The notes under the pieces were generated by a model that saw only the letters and a list, made by a program, of their open reading frames with translations, was not told where the DNA came from and searched no databases. Made by a program: the position numbers and the translations under genes. Shown piece by piece: positions 48,109 to 59,620 of a stretch of DNA of 64,000 nt. Origin of the DNA: Petrosia ficiformis (taxonomy: Eukaryota > Porifera > Demospongiae > Haplosclerida > Petrosiidae); NCBI GenBank assembly GCA_947044365.1, contig OX345647.1, forward strand, positions 5,004,010 through 5,068,009, written 5' to 3'. Every line of letters starts with the position of its first letter. The first letter of the stretch is position 1.

Positions 48109-49078
48109 CGTACATAGATAGATACATAGATAGATACATACAATGAAGATAGATAATGGGTATATGTAATGGATAGATAGATGTATAGATAGATGGATAG
48201 ATAGATAGATAGATAGATACGTAGATAGATACATAGATAGATACATAGATAGATACATACAATGAAGATAGATAATGGGTATATGTAATGGATAGATAGA
48301 TGTATAGATAGATGGATAGATAGATGGATGTAGACCCAATTATCTATCTATCTATCCATCCATCTATTTACCATTGCATATACCAATTATATATCTATCC
48401 AACTAATTATCTATCTATACATCTATCCATATATCCAGCTCTTGGAACAATTCTGTCCTCTTATTCTTCGTCCATTGAATGGATTACTGACAGATGAACA
48501 AACAGGAAAGAGACTTACACTGATAAATCACATGGCGGATAATTATCGTCATATTTTTAGAATCCCTGTGGATCTACGTCATGAAGTGGAACAAGAATTA
48601 AAACGACTCCAAATGGGACAACAGGAACTTCCTGTCATAACGGGTTTTTGTAAGAAAGTATCTATTGAGCAGTATGAAGAACAGAAACGAGCAACGTCAC
48701 AAGGTCACCTGATTGATCTATTAGGAACTATCGTAAGAGATGAGAATATGACTTCAAAAATGAAGAAACAAAAGCTAAAACTGGTAATACCATCAAAACA
48801 TATTTTTGTGAAGATATCAATGATGTACATGTACATGTAAAAGTTACATGTACATTTTTGTGTGTATATAAACGTACATAATTAAGACTTCTAGTTTTCA
48901 AATTTTGAACAGACAGATAATATCACACAAACCACCATGTCCTTATCTCTCTCTCTCTCTCTCTCTCTTCTCTTCTCTTCTCTTTCTGTATCAGTTTCAG
49001 AAATCTTATCCAGAACTTTATATACAACATTTTCCAGGACCACCAGCCGCAAAGAGAAATAGAGCTAGATCCTCTTAA
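44707..49078 (+). CDS. DEPDC1: DEP domain-containing protein 1 (RhoGAP-like)
   Basis: Nine exons: 44707-44766, 45393-45554, 46082-46295, 46400-46508, 46671-46792, 47129-47185, 47244-47563, 48439-48783, 48995-49078 (TAA); 490 aa, near the length of DEPDC1B (about 529). The N-terminal DEP domain begins YKATQLWRQMIHGFRTGMPVSKHR and ends RLYRFVTSP; family members act in mitosis and Rho signalling. The RhoGAP-like half includes VWKEFTLAKLLKIIELP, IPSWVIMAIKCISKWP, YHGFEQDILQSLITYF, LISSKLYDLFM and TDALQLCCLFLP. The C-terminus has a basic-acidic segment (KMKKQKLKL, FQKSYPELYIQHFPGP) as in vertebrate DEPDC1. I saw no clear catalytic arginine finger, in line with the family being GAP-like. A GTAAG at 46733 within exon 5 was read through because splicing there would remove 38 nt and break the frame. 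Paralog choice (1 or 1B) is not possible; likely pre-duplication. Confidence 0.94.
45030..45280. repeat. Tandem repeat of ~60-70 bp, ~4 copies
   Basis: Repeats of ACCTGGTTTGTGTATGCATC followed by TATGTATGT and GTGTATGTAACTATGT in DEPDC1 intron 1. Confidence 0.8.
46860..47080. repeat. (GTAT)n-rich stretch
   Basis: Interrupted tetranucleotide array in the DEPDC1 intron between 46792 and 47129. Confidence 0.9.
47590..48345. repeat. Large inverted duplication of a TATC-rich tandem repeat
   Basis: Plus-oriented units with TATCCATTACATATACCC (about 47638 and 47837) are followed by inverted units GGGTATATGTAATGGATAG (about 48158 and 48276). At the centre, 48000-48055, TTGCATGTACCAATTAT pairs with its complement. 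The whole DEPDC1 intron 7 could fold into a long hairpin. Confidence 0.8.
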
Positions 49079-50351
49079 AGTACATGCAGACACTTCATAC
49101 TATTGTAATTATTATTCAACTCCGTTAACTTCTACATATTCTTATACCTATAAATTATATATATATATATATATTGTATGTACCATATACATCAGGAACT
49201 TATGACTATATCATTCTACATGTATAATTATAACTATGTATATCTTTTTTCATTATAATTTTACATATAATTATATATATATATTAATACTAGCTTAATA
49301 CTGCCTTTGGCGGTTGAAGCTAGGTAAGCATAGTATGTTCTAAGCATAGTAGTTTAGTATGGTCATTGAAAAAAATATTATGTAGAATCATAACAATAAT
49401 TAAATTTATATACTACAAATGAATGTATCATAATTTTCAATTAAAAATTTTATAATAACTACATGCGTGTAAATCTCTCTCTTCGACCGTGTTCAATCTT
49501 CACTGTACTTGTCTTTCCTGTTCTAAATGCCTCTTTCTTCTACGCACATAAATTTTACGCATGTGATTTATATATGCCTTTTTCGTTGCCTGGGTCATGG
49601 TGCACATGGTGGTGAAATGGCATAGTTAGGTAAGTCTAGTGCGATTCTCTCTCCTGGAAGTAACAAAAAATATTTACACTGTTAGTTTAGCGGCCTAATG
49701 TGTGTGCTACTTCTACATAGAAGTTTGAATGCTTTTAGGAACAAATTTATGATTGCCCTAAAAAATTTTTAAAAGGCTATTGAGGAATATTGGAACATAC
49801 ATTTCATTATCATAAATGATTTCTATAAGATGAGAAATATTATAATATTATGGCTAAAATAATATGAAAATAAAATAAAATATTAATTGCTATTCATTCT
49901 TTTCTCTTTTTTCTTTCTCTCTAATTTGATTGGTTCTAAACCCTCAGGTTTGTGATCTCTGCGTAAAATAGAGTGTTTGATTCAGTGAATAAAGGCGGGG
50001 TTATGTTGGTATAGATATGTGCTTATATCTAACATAAGTTCAAAAAGTTTTTCGGCTTCAGGCTCTACAGAATATACATTGAGGATATAAGCATTTTACA
50101 TTGCCTACACACAAAAGACAAATCAGCTCTCAAACTTCAATAGAACGTTTAAAATATAATTGACTTAAATAATATTAGAATTATTATCATGTGATATTGA
50201 GGGGTATAGAATATGGAGCCGACTGCTGGCATTACACTCGTCTATACTTTGTATACAGTTCAGTACAGTGAACAGATTTATCATGCAATATTTTATATGA
50301 CTGAGTTGTGATTTCCACTCTGAATACATGATAAAACTAAACTGGTTTGGC
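49079..50351. other. Convergent intergenic region DEPDC1/POMGNT1, 1.27 kb
   Basis: The longest gene-free stretch. AT-rich, with (AT)n near 49158 and 49270. No conserved reading frame, RNA gene or known repeat recognised; one short basic minus-strand frame around 49500-49570 has no support. Confidence 0.6.
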
Positions 50352-51285
50352 TTACTTGTAAGGTGAGTAAGGTACACCAACTACTAACACATGATTTCCT
50401 TTTAACCAAAATCTCCAGAGACCATGATGATATCCTCTGGCATCAAGATCCCAGAGATGAAAGCACTAAGGAAGAAAGAATAGTAAATAGGAGAAAGGGG
50501 GGAAGGAGGGATGGAGCAATGAACCTTTGCTAGTTGCATCCATGTTTCATAATCATTACGTTTTACCATACTAATAAACATGATATACGTTTTGTCCTGA
50601 AGAGAGATAAGATATGCATACATGTATATATACATGTACATATATACATCTCACATGTACTATGTGTACTACATGTATGTACAGTGGTACATTACCTTAG
50701 TGTCGGGTATAAATCCAAACTCTTTCATACAAGGATCAAGTGAGTGATCCAGTAATATAGCTGATCTGTTAATAATAATTATAACAATTATAATACAATA
50801 ATAAATAATGATCTTAATACTATCTCTGGGTCCCCTGTACATGTATGTACATACATGTACATTATTCTCCATCCTCTCTGGATCCCCTGTACATGTATGT
50901 ACGAGTATGCACTGCAAGTACATGTATTACATTATTCTCCATCCTCTCTGGGTCCCTTGTACATGTATGTACATGTATGCACTGCAAGTACATGTATTAC
51001 ATTATTCTCCATCCTCTCTGGGTCCCTTGTACATGTATGTACATGTATGCACTGCAAGTACATGTATTACATTATTCTCCATCCTCTCTGGATCCCCTGT
51101 ACATGTATGTACATGTATTACATTATTCTCCATCCTCTCTGGATCCCCTGTACATGTATGTACATGTATGCACTGCAAGTACATGTATTACATTATACAT
51201 TATAACAATACTTACTGCATCAAATCAAGCAGGTATTTTTCATATGCATCTTTAGTCATTCTATAGAGAGTAAAATAGATATATA

Positions 51286-51353
<68 letters not shown>

Positions 51354-54300
51354 GTGTATGTACATGTATGTATGTACGTACGTATGTATGTACGTGTACA
51401 TGTATGTATGTATGTACATGTATGTATGTACATGTACCTGTCTGTATTCTTTAATGTGACATCATGTACTTTGCTTATAGTGTGTTTCTTGAAATAAACA
51501 TTCTGTATAATCATGAAATTGTATTCTAATTAATGCCCTTGATTCTAATTGATGCCCACCTGAAAATAAGGATTTATATTTTGACCCGATTCTCCAAAAT
51601 GATATGTACGTGATACATCAGGAATAATACACTCCCTGCACGAAAAAGTGGCGGGTAAAATCACATGACATGCATACTGATGTCACCTGACCTGCCTTTG
51701 CGTATAAATTCAGTTCTCATCCACATATCCCAATCCCATAGCTGAAAAAAGGGTGTGGTCATTTCAGAGGTCATGTCAAATTATATGCACTTACTTTTTC
51801 AGGTGGTGGCCATAGTGGTTCTAATTCCTTTTTAAAAAGATTACGACTTAATAACCTAAAGAGCCAGTACATAACAATATATATACTTACATGTCTATAC
51901 ATACGTAGACAGATAGACAGATTGATGGATAGATAGATATATACATGTACAGTGTACATGTATATACAAACACACTGTGTACAACAGTGTATAAATCTTC
52001 ATGTATACATACACACATACATACATACATACATACACATGTACATACATACATACATACATGTACATACATGCATACATACATACATACATACACACAT
52101 ACATACATACATACATACATACATACATACATACATACATGTACATACATACATACATACATGTACATACATACATACATACAAACATACATACATACAT
52201 GTACATTGTACATACATACATACATACATACACACATACATACATTATTGTACATACATATATACAATGTCATTCTGTACATGCATAATTACATACATGT
52301 ACATACATAAATGCTCATACATACATGTACATGCATGAAGAACACACAGACAGATAGATGAATGGATTGATGTCTTACCATCCTAGTCCAGGCATAGTTT
52401 CAACTCTGTATAAAAGAGAAGGATCTTCACAAGAGTGTTTATATCCCTGATCATTCCAAGCTGATATACAATAAAGAGACGAGTCCTCGTCCATTAAATG
52501 ACGAGTCTGACTAAAATAACTGTGAAATAGAATGAGACACACTAACATAAATAGACATGTCATGTACATGTATACAAGCACTATTTTAGTATCATACATG
52601 TAGTTAGTTAGATATAGGTGATTAAAACATTTGCAGTGGTAATATTTCTATTGCATTTTTGTTTACCTGTAAAAGTCTGGAGACACATCTAAGTCTTCCT
52701 CTAGTACAATAGCATATTTGGCATTCTAAAAGAATATTTAATATCACATGTACATAAAAATGTCAAGTACCATGTTTGCCTATCCATCCATTCATCCTTA
52801 AACGCATCCATCTGTCCGTCTGTCCATCGTTGTCTGTCCATCATGGATACCTATCCATCCATCCATCCATCCATCCATCCATCCATCCATCCATCCATCC
52901 ATCCATCCATCCATCCATCCATCCATCCATCCATCCATCCATCCATCCATCCATCCATCCATCCATCCATCCATCCATCCATCCATCCATCCATCCATCC
53001 ATCCATCCATCCATCCATCCATCCATCCATCCATCCATCCATCCATCCATCCATCCATCCATCCATCCATCCATCCATCCATCCATCCATCCATCCATCC
53101 ATCCATCCATCCATCCATCCATCCATCCATCCATCCATCCATCCATCCATCCATCCATCCATCCATCCATCCATCCATCCATCCAACCAGCCATCCATCC
53201 ATCTATCCAGCCATCCATCCATCCATCCATTCATCCATCAGTTTATCATACCGGAAATGTATCAAATGTTTTAGTCAAAGAAGCCCTATAGTGTTGAGAT
53301 ATTCTTCCATTTTTCTGACTGGCTGGTTCATGTTTGAAAGCTCTCACACCAAACATTGCCGCTACATCAACAGGTTCTTGATAGAACCCATCAATAAACA
53401 CAAGAGTTTGTGAAGCATTAGCGCCAGGTGTAGATAAGAGAGTTTTGAGGGATCTATATAAATACATTGGTCTGTTACTAGCGATTATAGTAACTGGAAC
53501 ATCTGAGACTCGATTATTAGGCAACTGTAGTGAAGAAAGGAGAAAGGAAGATGGTTATAGTGAAGTAACAGGGAGGTGGAAATTGAGTTAAGAGAAAAGG
53601 CAGTTTGTAACCATTCACTACTATAAATAGAAACTGTTTACTACTATAAATAGAAACTGTTTACTACTATAAATAGAAACTGTTTACTACTATAAATAGA
53701 AACTGTTTACTACTATAAATGGAAACTGTTTACTACTATAAATAGAAACTGTTTACTACTATAAATAGAAACTGTTTACTACTATAAATAGAAACTGTTT
53801 ACTACTATAAATAGAAACTGTTTACTATTATAAATACAAACTGTTTACTATTATAAATACAAACTGTTTACTATTATAAATACAAACTGTTTACTATTAT
53901 AAATACAAACTGTTTACTATTATAAATACAAACTGTTTACTACTATAAATACAAACTGTTTACTATTATAAATACAAACTGTTTACTATTATAAATACAA
54001 ACTGTTTACTATTATAAATAGAAATAAGGAAATCGATAAAGAAGAAGTGAAGGAGTAGAGACACAACTTACAACTGGAGAAATACTGGTGAGAGGAAAAG
54101 GATTAGCACAATTACACAATTCATCGTATCCTTCATATATAGAACAGAATTTCTTTCTTCTATCATTAGCTGTACTCTGTAACCACTCACATTCCACATC
54201 TATAAATATAAAACAGATCTCATAACCTCTACACTCCACCCACCTCTGTACTAAAACCATTAACTTGAAACTTTACTAGTACTGGTTGTTAATTAGTCGC

Positions 54301-57300
54301 AAAATAATGTTATATTTATTTATATAGTCTTGTATGGTGTAAGAAGTATAGGTATTGCTAGAGTTGTGTTGTATAAAAACACTTTTTAAATGAGATGACA
54401 AGTGATCACAGGAATCTCATTTTGCTATTATTTACATATATACAGTTATTTTTAAGACCTCACTTGTTATATAACACATGTACATGTACATGTTTATTAT
54501 AGCTTACTATTGTCCTAGAATCAATATCAAATGTGCATCTTTATCCTCTAAGGTGAACACACAAGTTTATATAAGTATCCTAAATCATCCACTTGTTAGT
54601 TATAATAGTATTATATACACTACTATTTACTTTCTCTTTCTACAATTACTGGTATAGTGACATCATATTACACACACCATTACTTACTTTCTCCTTCCAC
54701 AATTACTGGTATAGTAACATATATATGAACAGGATTTCCCCATGTAGATACAGACACACTCCTCCCCACATCTTCTGCTATGTTCCCTTTTCCTTTGATT
54801 GTTACATACGCCCAAGCATCACGCCATTTTAGTGTTTCTGGAAGGAGGAAGAAATAATAGTCTTACTCCCTCTGCAAGCTGCTGTGAGTGTGTGTATGTG
54901 TGTGTGTGACTGTGTGTGTATTCACATGACAATATGTGTACGTGTGTGACTCTGTGAATATATGTCTTCACACACATTATACATGTATATGTACATGTAT
55001 GTACATATACATGTATATGTATGTACAGTAAACAAATTGGCTATATATAATCAATGAACAGTGGATAGTAATTTTCCTAGAATGGATACCACAGTGTATG
55101 CGTACATGTAATCAATTAATAGTACATGTACATGTATTCAATTAATAGTACATGTACATGTATTCAATTAATAGTACATGTACATGTATTCAATTAATAG
55201 TACATGTACATGTATTCAATTAATAGTACGTGTACATGTATTCAATTAATAGTACGTGTACATGTATTCAATCAATAGTACATGTATATGTATTCAATTA
55301 ACAATGAGTGGATATTACAGTGTAGATGTAATAGTACATGTACATGTATTCAATTAATAGTACATGTACATGAAATCATTATGACTTTTAAAATACTTAC
55401 TAATCAGCTGACTATCTAAATCACTGATTGCTTCTCTACTAGTATCAGTCAGCGAAAAGGTTGCCTCGTCCTAAGAGTAAAGAAGAGTAAATGTATGTGT
55501 TTGGTGGATGGGTGTGGTATAGGGAGTAAGGAAAGAACAGTAGTGTGTTTGATGGATGGGTGTGGTATAAGGAGTAATGGTCATTCACATTCACCATGAC
55601 CTCAGAAAAATGTTCATAACTTTAGTTGGGAATTACCAACTAACTTTTTACATGTACCATTTTCATATAATTATCTTTTCCGTTCTTTTTGGTTTATATT
55701 AAATTTGCTTCACTAGTAAGTTACAGTATTAACCTTATGACATACAGTTTATACACTATATTACATATAAAGTCATCACATCCTAATTTTGAAGTCATCG
55801 TGAATGTGAACAGACTTTAATACACTTACACGAATGGTAAATATCACTATCCTTCCATTAGCTAATGATTTTATAAAGGAGGGGAGAGTATTGTCACCAC
55901 CTGGAATATAACAATCAAACCTTCTGCTAGCCATTAGTTGTCCCTATTAAAAATATATACATGTACATGTATGTGTATTTATAAACTAACAAAATCTCAA
56001 GAGGAATACAAATTAGATAAATAGAAAGATAGTTCATTGAGATAAAGAGAAAGTTCTTGTATAGATAGATTGAAAGGAGTACTTACAGTCATTTGGTTCA
56101 ATACTAATACGTGTAATCCTCTTTTATGATTCTCTGAAAATATCTATTATATTAATTAAATGTACAGACTAATATGCTAGTTGTGTACATATACCTACAT
56201 GTATAAATTATAATATTATATATTATATTTACTTTAACATGTATAAACAATACATTCTACATACAGCACATATATATACATTGTATACACTGTATATACA
56301 TAGGTCTAAATATACACTGATACATACATGTATATAAATACATATATACTAGACAGACTGCCACAGACATAACATATGTTCCTACAGTATGCACGTATAA
56401 ATAACATACATGTACATACGTATAATATATATAGTACATACATACATACATACATTGTACATAGATATATATATATATATATATATATACATACATGTAC
56501 ATGTATGTACATACATACATACATACATACATACATACACATGTACATACATACATACATGTACATACATACATGCATGCATACATACATACATACATAC
56601 ACACAGTACATACATACATACATACATACATACACACAGTACATACATACATACATACATACATACACACAGTACATACATACATACAGTACATACATAC
56701 ATACATACATACATACATACAGTACATACACACAGTACATACATACATACATACATACATACATACATACATAGAGTACATAGATATTAGATACATACTA
56801 TACTTCCATCTACAGATACAGAAGCAGCTTCTCTACTGGACAAAACTTCAATTTTTAGAAACTTTGTTGGACCTTCATGAGGCCCTGATAACCATTTTTT
56901 GATATTATCTGTAGGAGTGAGAGAGACAGAAAAAAGATGGAGAAAGATGAGAGAGAAGTAAAGTCAATAGAATATTGGGGAAGTGAGAGAGATAAAGGAG
57001 AGATATACATGCATACATGTGCATGTACATGCATACATGTACGTGCACATGTACATGTGCATGTACAGAGAAGAGAGATGCAAGTCATACCAGACCACAA
57101 AATTTAACATACCTGGTGAAGTATGTCTAATTGTTAAATCAATAATAAATAATATATTTAGAAGGAACATTGATACTATAAAACATGTCCACAGGATTTG
57201 CTGTGAGTGGAGATACAAAGATACAAATATATATATATATATATACATGTATAATATATATAATATATATTTTATAACACATTTTACAATATCATATGAA

Positions 57301-57360
57301 AATATATATATATATATATTATATGCAACTCACTCTGTATTTTAGTCTAATCTTAGCCAT
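50352..57360 (-). CDS. POMGNT1: Protein O-linked-mannose beta-1,2-N-acetylglucosaminyltransferase 1
   Basis: Nineteen exons in transcript order: 57360-57334, 57200-57113, 56908-56804, 56133-56087, 55943-55830, 55470-55401, 54837-54688, 54199-54072, 53524-53252, 52725-52667, 52519-52379, 51855-51795, 51741-51692, 51635-51560, 51502-51438, 51260-51216, 50765-50696, 50596-50525, 50465-50352; 584 aa. The Golgi type II enzyme adds GlcNAc to O-linked mannose, as on dystroglycan. One N-terminal membrane anchor lies at about residues 10-35 ([19 protein letters not shown]). A stem domain ([28 protein letters not shown]) is followed by the GT13 catalytic domain with [16 protein letters not shown], the metal-binding [39 protein letters not shown] and [13 protein letters not shown]. 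The C-terminus ends GVPYSPYK. Shorter than the vertebrate enzyme (about 660 aa), mainly at both tips. It diverges from UBE3C. Confidence 0.96.
50840..51195. repeat. ~77-bp minisatellite, ~5 copies
   Basis: Unit CATTATTCTCCATCCTCTCTGG followed by CCCCTGTACATGTATGTAC and GCACTGCAAGTACATGTATTA; one shorter unit lacks the GCACTGCAAG part. In the POMGNT1 intron between 50765 and 51216. Confidence 0.92.
51293..51352. repeat. (AT)n array
   Basis: About 58 bp of pure AT dinucleotide in a POMGNT1 intron, 30 bp from the exon at 51260, followed by (GTAT)n. Confidence 0.95.
52010..52260. repeat. (ACAT)n array
   Basis: Long interrupted tetranucleotide array in the POMGNT1 intron between 51855 and 52379. 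Confidence 0.95.
52850..53186. repeat. Pure (ATCC)n array, ~84 units
   Basis: About 335 bp of perfect ATCC repeat, ending 66 bp from the exon boundary at 53252 in POMGNT1. It is the longest uninterrupted microsatellite in the window. All six frames are open across it, so frame length there is meaningless. Confidence 0.98.
53608..54028. repeat. 24-bp minisatellite, ~17 copies
   Basis: Unit AACTGTTTACTACTATAAATAGA; the left block uses ACTACTATAAATAGA and the right block ACTATTATAAATACA, so the array has two subfamilies. In the POMGNT1 intron between 53524 and 54072. Confidence 0.95.
55105..55300. repeat. 26-bp minisatellite, ~7 copies
   Basis: Unit TTCAATTAATAGTACATGTA plus CATGTA in the POMGNT1 intron between 54837 and 55401; further units at 55328-55370. 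Confidence 0.92.
55580..55812. repeat. Element family A, copy 5 (inverted orientation)
   Basis: CATTCACATTCACCATGACCTCA at the left (first 20 matched) and GAAGTCATCGTGAATGTGAA at the right. It ends 17 bp before the POMGNT1 exon end at 55830. Confidence 0.85.
56435..56775. repeat. (ACAT)n and ACAGTACAT arrays
   Basis: Interrupted tetranucleotide array with regularly spaced ACACAGTACAT variants, ending about 30 bp from the POMGNT1 exon at 56804. Confidence 0.93.
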
Positions 57361-57543
57361 AACAGTACATCTGTGCCAACCAGATCCTCCCTAGTGCTAG
57401 TGCTCATGTAATTAATTAAAGGCTACACCCCTTTTATTATTCTAATTAATGCTCATACACTGAAGTTCACGGAAGTGCAGTGTTGTATACAGCATAGATA
57501 GATTGTGAGGTAGTAAAATAGATCTGTTTCTTAACTTTTGAAG
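57361..57543. promoter_or_regulatory. Divergent promoter region POMGNT1 / UBE3C
   Basis: 183 bp between start codons. Includes GGCTACACCCC near 57421 and two ATTAATTA blocks. No TATA box at a fixed spacing is evident. Confidence 0.6.
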
Positions 57544-59581
57544 ATGTTCTCTCCTATATTTGATGGGCAGTTTCGTTCAAAACCTTCTGTCTCTTTAAGA
57601 GGTGCTAGTAAACAGGTATATGACTGAATTTGATCATGTGACTATCATGTGATACTTTATATCTTTTAGGGTGAGCTATCGTCATCTCTTCTCCACAAAG
57701 CACATCATCAGAGGGAAGAACGAGAGGTAAGGATGTCTGGCATTGCCACCCCTTTTGTTTCCTCATAGTGAAGGAGGTGGCCATACCAGATGAGTCAATA
57801 ATCACATGATCATGGATAGTTGATAATTACTATTTTTGTCACACAGAAAGAACGTGTTAGAAATCATTCGGCTACTGTGATCCAAGCTACATTCAGAGGT
57901 CATGTGACCAGACAAAATGTGGTGGGTGTGGTCAATAATGACCAATATTAAAATTATTATTAAACGTGACTGAAGACAGTTAGTTAGTCCACTTAGAACC
58001 AATCATATTGTAACTCGATCATGTAAGAATTGAGCTACATGTACATGTAGAGCAACTACATTGTATTACTCCATTTACAGGATACATGTACATGTAGTTA
58101 GATCATAATAACAAGTGATCTTAATTATTATATTCCTAATGCCACATGTTTTTAGAAGAGATGTGTTGTATTACTTCATTTCTTTCTCATCAGTATAAAG
58201 AATTAAGAGAACAGTATGATATAGGATGTGTTCAATGTACAAACCACACCCAACTAATCTCTCTTACAAGAAAATTTCTATTATTTTATTCCGAATCAAA
58301 AGATCATCCCAGACTAGTAAGAAACATTCATCCTCTTCTCCTTTCAATTCTTACTTTATTTCTCTTTCACGATACATAGTTAATTCTTTGTCAGAAATGG
58401 ATACAGTTCAAGAACTCCATGATCAAAACAGTGACCACATCCAATAGCCATGCCCTCAATATTCTATGTCGTTTAATTACAGTATGTCTCAAGAGTTTAT
58501 ATCATAATCCTCATCAGTCTCTCGCTGGACCGTTAAGAATGATTGAAGTATTTACAAATGAAGTTGAACTACATGAGTTCACTCCTGTAATCTTCAACTA
58601 TTTATTAAAAAAAGGTATGTACATTGTATTGTACAGTGGAACCCCTCTATTCCGGACACCCTTGGGACAGATATAAGTGTCCTGATTACAGGGGTGTCCT
58701 CATTTCAGGCACGAAATTATTTAATACAGCACAGTTTAGAACATTTGTTATTGTCCTCAATAGAAGGGTGTCCTCATTTCAGGGTGTCCTCAGTAGAGGG
58801 TTTCACTGTAGTATAATACTAGTATCCATGATGTATAAATTTATAAACAAAATTATAAGTATATAGGCCCTGCTATATCACCCTCTTTTTTTATCAAGGT
58901 TATTTCTCAACATTGCGTCACATGCTAGAGACACGCCTCCCACCTCCTGATGAAGACTCATCAAATCTCCTCCCTTTAGCATCCAGTCTGTTAGAATATA
59001 TTTATCGACCAATCAAATCATGCGAAAAAGAGTAAGTAATAAAATATCAAAAATAAGTTATTAATTATTTGTAAAGACACTACTTTATTCCTCTCTTTTC
59101 TTATCTTGTCTACATGTATATTCATTATCCATCTCATTATCTTAACCCTTCTCTCTTAATTTAATCCTCCTCACTCATTATTGAACCCTTCTCTCTCAGG
59201 TCTTACATATTTGTCATAACTGAACTCTTAGCCCCGCCTCTTTCTTCACACCTGTGTTATCTAGTGGTACCCGCATTAGATGATTTATGTCTTCATTTAT
59301 CCTCTATACTGGAACTAATTACTAGTAATATTGTAAGAGGTCATTTAGAACCTTCTTCTACACTGTGTTACTGTATAATGAGACTGGCTCAATCACATAT
59401 GAGTGAGTGTGTACATTTATGTACATGATGTATGTGTCTGTCTATCTGTGTATGTATGTGTCTGTCAGTCTGCCTGTCTGTCTGTATGTGTCTGTCTGTC
59501 TGCCTATGTGTTTTTTTATGTACATGTATGTGTCTTCTGTCTGTCTGTCTGTGTCTGTGTGTTTGTGTGTGTACATGTATG

Positions 59582-59620
<39 letters not shown>

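Noticed and set aside
50402..50641. 79-codon minus-strand frame ending in [12 protein letters not shown]
   Set aside because: Overlaps POMGNT1 exons 50596-50525 and 50465-50352 but reads through the intron, and the last part is in the wrong frame for the conserved [16 protein letters not shown].
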